From Ypsolopha sequella (Eukaryota; Arthropoda; Insecta; Lepidoptera; Ypsolophidae): a DNA stretch of 64,000 nt. Each line of letters begins with the position of its first letter. The stretch's first letter is position 1. Under the pieces are notes generated by a model. The model searched no databases. It was not told the origin of the DNA and worked only from the letters and a program-made list of their open reading frames with translations. Where the stretch lies: contig OW203992.1 of assembly GCA_934047225.1 (NCBI GenBank), positions 21,193,501 through 21,257,500 of the forward strand, written 5' to 3'. This document shows, piece by piece, positions 24,255-34,314 of this stretch. The translations under genes and the position numbers were made by a program.

Positions 24255-25548
24255 CGAGGGGAGGCTGAAAAGTAACCTACCTAACTATGAAAGAAAAGAC
24301 GTAACTGGATAGTTTTTTTTTATTTTTCTATATAGTCCTTTGCTAGTAAAATGCACTTATTAAATTTTTCAAATATTGAATTTAAGCCATTAAAAAAAAA
24401 AAAAACGGTTTGTCGTCAAAATAGTCAGAAACCGCTGCCTTCATTTCGTCATCGGTCATAAATCTTCGTCGCCTGAGGTCTTTCTTGAGAAGTCTAAACA
24501 GAAAATAGTCACAGGGGGCTAGATCTGGACTATAAGGGGGGTGGTCAATGGTTTCGAAGCCATTGTCTTTCATTGCTAGCTTTGTTGTGCGTGCGGTATG
24601 CACTGGTGCGTTATCGTGCAAAATCAGAATTCCTTTGCTTAGTTTACCTCGCCGTTTTTCTTTTATTGTCTCTCTTAGTTGATATAATAAGTTTGAGTAA
24701 TAATCAGCATTCATTGTAGTTTTTTTCGGTAAATAATCTATGAGCAAAATCCCTTCTGTGTCCCAAAAGATTGTAGCCATAAGTTTACTGGCCGATGGAC
24801 AGACCTTAAATTTCCGAGGCGGCTTCTCATCCTTAAATTTCCACTGTAACGACTCTTGCTTACTTTCCGGGTCCCATTGTCGAATCCAAGTCTCATCACA
24901 TGTTACAATTCTAGAAATTATTTCTTCCTCTTTCCCTCGACTCATGTCCAAAAACTCTTCGCAATATTTGACACGCCTCTCCATGTCAAATGCAGTCAAC
25001 ATTCTAGGGACCCAACGTGCACTAACCTTGGACATGTTCAAATGCTCATGAATTATTTCATTGACTCGCTCTTTACTGACGCCCACATCTCTAGCTATCT
25101 CCCACTGCTTCAATCGTCGGTCCTCTAATATAATTTTTTTCACCCTGGCTACATTTTCATCGGTGACGGCCGAAACTGGTCTTCCGCTACGAGGATCATC
25201 TTCGAGGCTCTCACGACCTAATTTAAACTGCCTTGACCAAAACTTTATAACAAATTCGGAAGAACACGAACTGCCAAACACACGTAACATACGCTGTCTG
25301 ATCTCCGAAGGCGTATTCCCTTCTTTAGTCAAAAACTTAGTCACCGCACGCTGCTCGATTTTATCCATTTTCACTTTTTCTACCGACATGTTCGAAACAA
25401 TTGTAGGAGACAAATAAACGTGATGCAATAAACAAATGAATGTAATACATTTTGAAAATAGAATAACAAACGAATATAAATCCATACCAGCCAGCATTAT
25501 TTTTGTATATATTTCTGACCAAGGAGATTACATATCAGCCGCCCTACG
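24255..25548 (-). mobile_element. Mariner element, about 1.29 kb, decayed at one end
   Basis: The left terminus cgaggggaggctgaaaagta follows TA (24253-24254). At the other end, ttacatatcagccgccctac(g) precedes TA (25549-25550) and matches the inverse of the left terminus with several changes. Between them lies one transposase frame. Length and single frame fit a full mariner, but one TIR and the transposase end are damaged. Confidence 0.85.
24382..25389 (-). CDS. Mariner transposase (DD34D), C terminus frameshifted
   Basis: 335 codons from the ATG at 25389; an in-frame ATG at 25368 is an alternative start. The N-terminal helix-turn-helix is followed by the linker GRESLEDDPRSGRP, then WVPRMLTAF. 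The catalytic aspartates lie in CDETW, HDNAPVH and SPDLAPCDYF, with exactly 34 residues between the second and third. Near the 3' end a run of 14 T (minus strand, about 24405-24392) throws the frame off. The usual closing block of about 25 residues is encoded just beyond in another frame, and the annotated frame stops after FFFFLMA. The protein is therefore probably inactive, though polymerase slippage on the run could restore some product. Confidence 0.9.
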   Translation of the reverse strand: MSVEKVKMDKIEQRAVTKFLTKEGNTPSEIRQRMLRVFGSSCSSEFVIKFWSRQFKLGRESLEDDPRSGRPVSAVTDENVARVKKIILEDRRLKQWEIARDVGVSKERVNEIIHEHLNMSKVSARWVPRMLTAFDMERRVKYCEEFLDMSRGKEEEIISRIVTCDETWIRQWDPESKQESLQWKFKDEKPPRKFKVCPSASKLMATIFWDTEGILLIDYLPKKTTMNADYYSNLLYQLRETIKEKRRGKLSKGILILHDNAPVHTARTTKLAMKDNGFETIDHPPYSPDLAPCDYFLFRLLKKDLRRRRFMTDDEMKAAVSDYFDDKPFFFFLMA

Positions 25549-25737
25549 TACAATAAAATGAATTTCACGTCCTGTATTTGCATTTATTCAAAGGTGGAGG
25601 CCTTTAAAATAATATATATATTATTTCATATGTTTATGTTTGTATGATTGGATTATTCCCTTGAATGTAGGACAACAATGCTTGAGTCGATTTTTATGTC
25701 CACCAGTGTATTATCCTGACTTTCCCCAAAACTGACG

Positions 25738-25789
25738 AAATACGGAACCCTAGGAGCACGAGTCTGACTCGCACTTGACCGGTTTTATT
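25738..25789 (-). repeat. Fragment of the repeat seen at 7676
   Basis: On the minus strand it reads aaccggtcaagtgcgagtca and ends ggttccgta: the first and last blocks of the 7676-7952 repeat with the middle missing. Confidence 0.65.
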
Positions 25790-25946
25790 ATCTAATAGCA
25801 TTATAATGTAATGGCTCTTGGGATAGTAGTATTTACGTTGAGCTATTTGCTTAATTTACAACATAACATTGCACATTTGACACAAACATGTATTTTCTTA
25901 ACACGTCACCTTGTTCATAAAAAAATGTAAAAATCTTCAAAAACAC

Positions 25947-26018
25947 GGGCTCGTCCGGGATTTGAACCCGGGACCTCTCGCACCCAAAGCGAGAATCATA
26001 CCCCTAGACCAACGAGCC
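25947..26018 (-). tRNA. tRNA-Pro, anticodon TGG
   Basis: A 72-nt cloverleaf on the minus strand, identical to the gene at 18000-18071 except at two positions. The anticodon loop TTTGGGT gives anticodon TGG (25986-25984), and the first anticodon-stem pair is a regular C-G. The A and B boxes are intact. A TTTTT run follows the 3' end within 10 bases (25943-25939), a good polymerase III terminator. No intron. Confidence 0.95.
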
Positions 26019-26200
26019 GTGTTTTAAACGTGCGAATTTACCGACCGGAATGGCCTTGACTGGAACTGCGCGTGAGTGCGTGACGTCACATCAGTAACGT
26101 CTGTCTATAGTCATAATAACAAAGTGTTTACGGCGTGTATCGGTAGTATCGGCCATCCTTCCTCAATACCGTTTCGATATAATCAGTCTAGACTCTAGCC

Positions 26201-26335
26201 GTGTTACTACAAAACGGTGATTAACTTTAGACAATGTTTAAATCTGTCGTTGTCACCTTTTCTTTCACATTGTAAAATAGTGACAGCGACAGATTTAAAC
26301 ACTGTCTAAAGTTAAACACCGTTTTGTAGTAACAC
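26201..26335. mobile_element. Palindromic MITE (gtgttactacaaaacggtg)
   Basis: Arms of about 60 bp: gtgttactacaaaacggtg, aactttagacaatgtttaaa and tctgtcgttgtcac pair with their inverses at 26290-26335, separated by a short loop. It lies 180 bp from the tRNA. Non-coding. Confidence 0.75.
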
Positions 26336-26483
26336 TGTAGAGGTCCTCAAAGTTCCTAACACAAGTACGTATAAGTATTTAAAAAAACAGATTATAAATA
26401 TAAATGAAAAACTATTAAATACTATCGATTATATTTTGACCAACAAATTCGACTGACGACGACCACAAATTGGTCGGAATATA

Positions 26484-26745
26484 CAAGGTGAATTTGTGAA
26501 CATCGTCCAAATTCATACTTGAGCCTTGTTAAGTGTTCAGCATCATTAACCAATAACGATTTTTGTAAAATTCATAAAATGAAATTTCGACTCCCCATAG
26601 TGATTCATTCAGGAGTGGGAGTGAATTACTATGGGAAGCCGAAATTTCATTTTACAAATTTCACAAAAATTGTTATTGATCCAAGATACTGATCACTTAT
26701 CAAGCCTCCAGTATGAATTTGGACGATGATCAAAAAGTCACCTTC
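26484..26745. mobile_element. Palindromic MITE, family E, copy 2
   Basis: Same order of blocks as 23602-23835, with ends caaggtga...tcaccttc, and ggacgatgatcaaaaagtca matching the other copy's left end in inverse. Both copies adjoin TATA-like flanks. Confidence 0.75.
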
Positions 26746-27783
26746 TATATCGATAGTATTTAATAGTTTTTCATTTGTATTTATAATCTGTTTTTTAAAA
26801 TAATTAAAAGCAAAAATGGCTATAAAATAACACACGTATATAGTAATAATAATATTGATCAAGCAAGGCAGTGAATAAGGATAAAAATTGCAACCGGGAA
26901 GTGGTGTTATTCAGTTGTATTGAAGTTATTATTACATCATCGCTGAGTGCAAGCGGCAAGGTGACTCCCCAATTTATTTCATAATATGAGAAGTGGTTCT
27001 AATTTCCTCATTGATATGTTTTGTTTGGTTTCAATGGATAGTAACTGTTATTTTTTATTGAAATTAGGTTTACTTATACGAAAAGCAGCCCAATTCCCGT
27101 ATTTGATGCTAATATGTTGGCATTTACGTTATAGATGTCATTTTCGAAGGCGAAACTTGGTATACTTAACATTTTTTATAGTGGTGGTAGCTCAGGCGGT
27201 AATTCTCAATGTTGAGAGAGTACAGACATGTAAAGGCGGCCAAATTAAACGGTAAAATTGCATCTAATAAATAATTTCACACTTTCGAATCATCAGATGA
27301 TGCGGTTGTCAATACATTCAGAAATTTTTATGCGTAAAATTAATATTCAAAAATAGTGCCTACTTCATTCATAATTTTGCACGAAGTTCAATTAAAAAAT
27401 TTTAATACAATGAAACAATGTAAAAGTTATTCATTTGCCTTCTGCCAAAATACAAAGTTATGACGTCACTTCTAAGTATTTTCATACAAAAATCGTTTGT
27501 GACGTTTCATAAAGGGTTGTTGATTTGACTTATAGTCATAATCCCTATTCAAGGTGCAAAGTTTAGGTTTCAGATTTCACCACAAACTAAATTGCATGAA
27601 AATCCGGACGTCCGCATTGTCCTCACACAAGCACACATACGTGCTTGGGTCTTAGAGTGCACTCAACGGAAGAATGCAATCTACAGTCAAGGCGGCAATC
27701 TTCAACCATCCGCGGTTTATTCAATAAACGACTCATGCCCATTGAATGGATTAAATATATGTGGAATAATAGTATCTATATAC
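26746..27783. other. No gene seen
   Basis: AT-rich DNA. The open frames at 26986-27255 and 27592-27792 have no recognisable motifs. Confidence 0.4.
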
Positions 27784-28043
27784 AACGTGTAACAGAAAGG
27801 TGTAACCATATTTGAAGAGCTTATTCCGTCACTGGTATAGAACAACTTTTACTATGGAACAAAACCTGTATCTCGAAAAAATATTTTTACTGTTTCATAG
27901 AAAAATGCAATGCCGCTCGGCCGAAATGTATGGAAGGGCACATTTTTTTAAAGATTTCAGTGTTGGCTCCATAGTAAAAGTTGTTCTATACGATTGTCTG
28001 AATAAGCTCTTCAAGTATGGTTACACCTTTCTGTTACACGTTG
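27784..28043. mobile_element. Palindromic MITE, family F, copy 1
   Basis: Ends caacgtgtaacagaaaggtg / cacctttctgttacacgttg are perfect inverses and are flanked by TATA on both sides. The inner arms include tagaacaacttttactatgg and its inverse. The second copy is at 57258-57520. Confidence 0.85.
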
Positions 28044-28133
28044 TATACACCTAAGTCTAAGTAAGTATTATACGATTATGGTTTTTCGTCGACTTGTAAA
28101 TTTTTATCTATGAATATTGTATTGGATATAAAG

Positions 28134-28796
28134 TAGGGATGCAACGATACCGATGCCGATAATCGTAAACCGCAGGTTATCGTTATTTTTGACGATCATC
28201 GGTATCGTAAAACGTATTACGATTTATAACGATTCTTAAAAAAACTAGTTTGATGTAATTTTTTTCGTGAAAAGGAATGCAAGACAGCATGGATGTTTGC
28301 GCTGGCAACACTAATGTCAGCCATCTTTCATATTTTTGACGTTTGACACTGATATTGACAACAATTAATTTGTGATATTTGCACCCAATGCAGAGATGGA
28401 TACAACAAACTATTCAAGCTATTGGAAAAAAAAAACAGTATTCCCGAATTTGAAAAAATTGGCTCATAAATATTTTTCCATCAAACCAGCTACCGTAGAT
28501 TCAGAAAGATTGTTTTCTACAGCTGGTTTGATCCATACGGATATACGAAATAGACTAAAACCTGATAATTTAAAAATGTTATGTTTTCTAAACAAGAATT
28601 TAAAAGAAGTTGAATTTAATTATGTTACATAAAGGTGGTAAATTGTCTAAAATTTAAATCAATGTTGATTTTACTCAATTGTCTTGATTTATTAGATGTA
28701 AATAAAAAAATCGTAATGCATTCGTTATCGTATTCGCTATTACGATGTATTCGTCATTCGTATCGGTATCGTAATAGACATATCGTTGCATCCCTA
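28134..28796 (+). mobile_element. Internally deleted hAT transposon
   Basis: The terminal inverted repeats are tagggatgcaacgata and its inverse tatcgttgcatcccta. The 8-bp duplication atataaag flanks it perfectly at 28126-28133 and 28797-28804. Within 663 bp only the last part of a transposase remains (28396-28632), so it can move only with help. The perfect duplication suggests a fairly recent insertion. Confidence 0.9.
28396..28632 (+). pseudogene. hAT transposase C-terminal (dimerisation) fragment
   Basis: 78 codons. The motif PATVDSERLFSTAG followed by RNRLKPDNLKMLCFLNKNL is the hATC dimerisation signature found at the end of hAT and ZBED-type transposases. The catalytic core and BED finger are absent, and the fragment joins directly to the left terminal region, showing an internal deletion. 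Confidence 0.85.
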
Positions 28797-29062
28797 ATAT
28801 AAAGACAAAACTGTACTGACTAAATATCAAAAATTATATTACAACCGTAATTCATCAAACGATATAACGTTACGAATTGCATAGTTCTGGCTGGACCATA
28901 AATGATCATATAAGATCAATTTTTGCACCCCTAAATTGCACCGTATATGAAAATGACATTATACTACTTATTTTACAGATGACAAAATCAATTTTTGCAC
29001 CCCTAAATAACGATGACATAATGTGTGCGTGCGCTCACATTCAGTTTCCGTTTTGGACAAAA

Positions 29063-29454
29063 TAGTAGTTTATGCTACAAGGGCGCAAAGGAATAAATTA
29101 CGAGGACGATTTAAAACACGAGCGTAGCGAGTGTTTTAAACGTAACCGAGTAATTTATTGCTCTTACGCCCGTGTATCATACTACGTTTTTCAATGCATA
29201 GTGTGAGGAAATAAAACAAATATAATTTTGTGAACTTTAACTTGTAATTGGCTCAAAAGGACTGTATCCAGAGCCGTTAAACAGTGGAAAAAAAGTATGA
29301 CATTTATGGTACACAGGAAAGGCTGCAGGTTAGTCAACTATTGTAAATAAATTAAAAAAATAATAATAATAAAGCCCTAGGGCAAAATAATCGACTTTCT
29401 GTTCGGTTTTGATGCATAAAAAGTGGGCCTTTACGAGCACATGCATTGAAAAAA
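29063..29454 (+). mobile_element. Four-copy repeat with palindromic end, copy 2
   Basis: The best preserved copy. The 5' palindrome spans about 29063-29185, with inner stem acacgagcgtagcgagtgt and outer pairs gctacaagggcg against cgcccgtgtatcatactacg. The unique part ends with gagcacatgcattgaaa. No coding frame. Confidence 0.8.
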
Positions 29455-29584
29455 TAATTTTGTCGTCTGTAAAACAAGTAGGCGTAGTAAATTGTACGCA
29501 ATACACGGTCCAGTCAAGATTGTACAACCTGTTTGAAAATACGGCACCCACACAATTTTGAGCACCCATAGTATTCCGATCAAT

Positions 29585-29745
29585 GGGTCTACCGCGTAAT
29601 TCTCATTTTCATCAACATCAACTTGAGATTGAAATTTGTCGTGCGTGCGACGACGCCCGCCTAACATGCCATCTCTTTTGCACGCGTTGAATTTCGCATG
29701 CATTGCTTGAAGTTGATACAAATGAGAATTACGCGGTAGAGCCCC
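29585..29745. mobile_element. Palindromic MITE, family G, copy 1
   Basis: Ends ggtctaccgcgtaattctca / tgagaattacgcggtagagc are inverses. Second copy at 46609-46770 in the other direction. An internal fragment (acaaattcaacgcgtgcaaa) also occurs at 41144-41200. Confidence 0.8.
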
Positions 29746-31204
29746 AGAATTTTGATGGAAGAATGAAAAATAAATACCTATAAAAATAAATATCTATACA
29801 TTTTGACGATTTACGATGAGCAGAAACACCGCGACCACATTTAAATTGGTAAATACTTAGTAAAGTTTAAGCAAAATTAGATTGCAAATGATTTTGTTTG
29901 CAAAAAAAACCGATTATTCGCAGGTGTCAAATTAATGAAACGTGTAGAAAAAAGTTTAAAATCGAAATGATAATACCTCTGTCGTCGTTATTGGTTCCCA
30001 CAAGTTTGTATGAAAATTGTCTTGGACCATCCACCTTAATCAAGAAATTTAAAAACTGAAATAAACAATAAAATAAATGGTTGTACCTATCACAGATTTG
30101 ACTCATCAGGGTGTAAAAATTGAATAACATTCGTTTTTCGTCATGATCGTCGCAATTAAAAAAAATAACAATTGAAGAACAATCTCGAGCAACTCGGGCT
30201 ACTGATTGGTTGTTAAGTCGATGAAATTACTGTAATTATTAATCTATTATTTCCATTACTTTTATCAACCATAAATGATGGTTTCTGTCATTGAACTCTA
30301 TGTACTAGCGTACTACCTCAGTGGTTTCTGTACATGAAATTGAACGACTTAAATTCTACATTTCTGAAAACCCTCAAATTAATCTCTCATTCCACTCAGC
30401 CATCTACACGACCAAGCCAGAGAATATAAAGTATTACTACGTAACCAAGCGATTCGCTCAATCAAATGTTTGTACTGGATTATTGAAATATATCAAAATC
30501 TACAAAACAATTTTTCACTACTAAAATCTACCAAAAGAGTAAAGATCTGCCACATACAATCTGTAGTCACGCTGGGCAAAAACGAGAGCAAAAATTTAGC
30601 CTCTAGCCGAGTTAGCGCCATCTCTGATATTATATGAAAACAAGATAGTATTTTTAAACAACCTGGTTCTGCTACTCATCAATAGATGGCGCTGCAAAAT
30701 TTTCAACGTGGCCCCACATATTATATACATTTGTCTTAAATATTTTATTCTAACCCCTTTTAACTCAAAAATTATTGAACGAATTCTGAGACCAATAGGT
30801 AAAAAAACGAACAAATTTGTTTGGTTTGAAATTTCCAACCAAATATAAAATTCATATACATGTTAAATGTGCTTGACCGACTGGGTTTATGAAAAATTCT
30901 TTAACATGGTTACGAATGTATCAAGAACATTTATTTATAATAGCAAGCAGTTTCTGAAAGACGAGAAACATAAACCATTACCTAACATAATAACTGACAA
31001 AAAGTACGGAAGTTAATGATCATATAAGTAATATTTATTCAGAAACTGGGAGAGAAAATGCAGTAGTCATTCGAAAAATCACATTGTATAATATTTTCCA
31101 GTTTGTTTTACCTAGCTGCTGCTACTCAACAAGAGATGTCACTGTTATCGACAGAATCGGAGCGAATGGGCCTAGAAAATGTTACTATAATTCAGTTTAC
31201 TAAC
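29746..31204. other. Probable intron of the mitoguardin-like gene
   Basis: The exon ending at 31205 has a donor leading into this stretch, so it should be intronic on the minus strand. I searched for the next exon and did not find it; no other gene is visible. Confidence 0.4.
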
Positions 31205-32443
31205 CCATGACGCCAAGTTGCTGCGGTGAGAGCGGTGGGGCGGCGTCGCCGCCTCCGGAACCAATAGATCCTGACGCCATCGACAACCGCTCACTGAACC
31301 CTAATGGGCTGCCACGACCCCCACTACTCGCGATTGACCCCATTCCTGTAAAAAGGAACAATAATATAAGGTGTGCATTTTTGGTCTGCATCTTAGATGG
31401 CTTCGGATGCTGTATGGTAAATCTACTTTTTATAAGTAGCAACTTTTTTGAATAAGTGATTTCTACTTAGATATTAATATTATACTAAAGATTGCTTCTA
31501 ATGGAGATTATGGTATATAGAGATGGCAAAGCTAATTGCAGATGGCGCTAGCATAGGTCCGGCGAAACAAAATAAAAAAAAATATTGAATACAACATGGT
31601 GCGGCTATGTCAAACTTTGTTGTTGTGTGTGCTACGGTTTCCCTACTGTGTTTCTCCAATATCTTGTGATTTTTTACTACCTCTTATCACCTGTATTCCA
31701 TTATGTAATTTTTATTGTTATATATTTTTAATAGAGCAACCATGACCATAGTTCTCAATCTGCTGAATTAACCGTCTCGACTGTAAAAACCTGTCAAACT
31801 TCATACATTTTTTACTTGAGTTTTAGAAATCTCGCTTCGATTGTTTCTCTGGAATAGTCTGCTATGGCACACAAAAGCTTTGTTCCAAGAAATATATTTG
31901 ATAATCACAACAATCTAATGATATGATGCCCCATCTACAAGGAGAATTTGGCAGTGTGGAACCAGTGGCGTGCACAGAACTTTTTGCTGGAAAAGCAAGC
32001 ACTTGGTCAAGAACAACAATAAAAAAAAATGACGAAATTTAAATACCACTTTAAAAAAAAAATATCTGTATGACGCCAGGGTAGACAATGTCTACCCTAG
32101 AGTGAAAATTTCCTATAAAAACTTTTTTTTTCAAAGTGATATTAAAATTTTTTCATATTTTTTTTATTGTTATTCTTGACTAATTGCTTGCTTTTCCAGC
32201 AAAAAGTTCTGTGCACGCCACTGTGTGGAACCTCATTGAAAACACAAAAGTTTGTATTGTGGATAAATGATATATTACAAATGTACCTCCATTAGGACTC
32301 CGCATTCTAGAAATTCTCTTATTCAGGGCTCGTTGGATTCTAGGATTAATCATTGGCTTCGCTCTTTTCCGTGCCAAGTATTTAGAAAGTACTCCAACAA
32401 CTGCTGCACTTGTGCCAACCACTCCTATACTCCAGAGCATCAC
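31205..32443 (-). CDS. Miga: Mitoguardin-like protein, two 5' exons (partial)
   Basis: Exon 32443-32287 follows a good acceptor (tttttaatccag), and exon 31345-31205 follows ttttacag and ends at the donor GTTAGT. The phases agree (52 codons plus 1 nt joined to a GA-initial exon). The first encodes VMLWSIGVVGTSAAVVGVLS, a membrane segment, then KYLARKRAK and a basic stretch. The second encodes a Ser/Gly-rich linker with RGSPLGFSERLSMASGS and ends LSPQQLGVMG. An N-terminal membrane anchor, basic region, Ser-rich linker and S/T-PQQLG-x-MG is what I recall of mitoguardins, outer mitochondrial membrane proteins that promote fusion and ER contact. The start codon exon and the C-terminal half were not found. 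An in-frame ATG at 32440 is a possible start. The exon calls are strong, the name moderate. Confidence 0.6.
31963..32223. mobile_element. hAT-type MITE in the mitoguardin intron
   Basis: Begins cagtggcgtgcacagaactt and ends with the exact inverse. The 8-bp duplication tgtggaac flanks both sides (31955-31962, 32224-32231). The CAGTG terminus and 8-bp duplication fit hAT. The centre gggtagacaatgtctaccc is itself a palindrome. A relative begins at 56570. Confidence 0.9.
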
Positions 32444-34314
32444 CTGGATTAAAAACAAGTGGGATATTATTATAGCACATACCTATTTTAATATACCAAA
32501 GGAATAGAAAGTCATAAATTGGACTATTATTTATTAAATACAATGACTATAAATGTTTGGACGATTGCGATTAAATAAAGTTAAATAATAGAACAGAATT
32601 TTAATAAGTAAGTACTTAGAACATGAAAATAACAATTGGATGCTGGATCTGGCTCAAAACATAACCTTTTGCGATGTTGTCAGTTGAATTTCACTGAAGG
32701 AAATTGCATGACGCCAATGCTTTAATTTATCGAGGAAAGGGCTAGCTTGAATTAGGAGTTGCATTCTTATTTATTTACAAAAATCTCGTAAAATTATCAA
32801 GGTCTTAGGTTAGGTAGCTGTCAAATAGCAACTTAAAACACTATTTTTTAGTAATTAAATCACAGACTTCACCAATAAAAACTACACTACTATCATTTTT
32901 TCTATGATCTTATAGATTTTATGGCTGATGAGCAAACTTTTATTTTATTATTTATCACCAAATTGAAAATTCCCGGTCAGAAATACGATCACTTTCCACT
33001 ACGCGTTTGACATTTAAAAAATTTGTCTTGTCTATTGTTCGAACTGGGTTCCGTTTCAAAACGAGCCATTTGGGTGCGTTCCGTATTGAGCGTCGACGCG
33101 CATGATGCGCGTCAAATTTGGTCCGATGTCAACTGCATCAATGCGATTTATTTATTACCAACATAACATCCGCGAACACCGCATAGAAATGCATAAATCG
33201 CATCTCCCTGAGGCCTGATGCGACTGATGCAGTGAGTATTTGACAACTGCTGCTGTCATTGACGTCGAACCGCGCGAAAGTTTAAAGTTCTTTTGTTTTG
33301 TTTAACAACAAAAAAAAAACGGGAATATTTTAGCGAACTGTGAGAAAAGGTCAGAAATTACTATGTTTGATACTAAATTATCTCTTTTAACCAGTTCCGC
33401 CTCTTGTGGAGTTAAAACTAAAGTTAACAATTGATTCAGTTCTTCTAAAAAAAACTGGAACCTGCACTAAATCCTCCATTTCTTTGAAAAGTTTATTTAA
33501 TGTCTTCAGAAAATAAAATCAAAACTGGCGAGTGGCAGGTGCCCAGGTCGCAATGAGCGGTTTTCCAGACTGACTCTGATCAAGCTTTCAGAGGTGAACA
33601 TAGATGGTGTTACCCTGCTTTCAAGTGTCAGAAATCAAAGATTATTTTTTAATCTGTGGGCAGCAATATTTTGTGGGCTAAAAAGTGTCTAAAGTTAAGT
33701 GTCAAATCCAACAACACCCTTCACAAAAATATTCTTATTTTGTTGTGTATAATGGTTTTGTTTTTTACTTGGTGTTTCATTCAACTTTCAACATGGTTGT
33801 GGCTAATTGTAAAAATATAGGAATACACAGATTCCTTAAGAATTCACTATGGAAAGAACATATCTTAGCAATAATACATGAATCTAGTGTTGCCAGAAAC
33901 ACATTTATTGACACTTTTAGTATAAGCTGCACCATCGATGGAGTCGTTCAGTACTACTTTTTCTTTTTTAATTTGAGTTTGAAAACCCCTCATTCCCGCC
34001 AAAGCCGTTCCGATTTGTTCCTATTGCATGATGCGCGTCGATGTGCTTTGACAAAACGGAATGATCAAATCGCATCAACGCACTGATGCAGTAAATGCGC
34101 ATTTCGGAACGAAGCCCAAACTGAACCCAGCCCTGTTCTTGTGACTCGGAACACGATGCAAGTAGTCGCCAGCCACAAATTGTCAAGTTGACGTTTCATC
34201 CAATTTCTTCTGATTTTTCAATTTTCTCTTCTTGTTGTTTTCGAGAGATGGATTTTGGCTAATTTCTGACCGTGGCATTTTAAAATCTGATTGCAATACC
34301 TTAAATCTAATAAG
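32444..34314. promoter_or_regulatory. Possible divergent promoter region of mitoguardin-like and FBXO42 genes
   Basis: Lies between two oppositely directed genes, so it should hold the FBXO42 promoter and probably the missing 5' exon of the minus-strand gene. Two CpG-rich blocks, 33095-33235 and 34025-34115, share catgatgcgcgtc, atcgcatc and actgatgcagt in the same order. No TATA box could be assigned. The open frame at 33685-34086 has no motif and is probably not a gene. Confidence 0.4.

Noticed and set aside
31207..31455. Plus-strand frame of 82 codons (CGESGGAASPP...)
   Set aside because: It is the antisense of the spliced mitoguardin-like exon, which has matching acceptor and donor sites on the minus strand.
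33685..34086. 133-codon frame between the mitoguardin-like and FBXO42 genes
   Set aside because: No motif, poor composition for a protein, and it crosses the CpG-rich repeated block; more likely promoter DNA.
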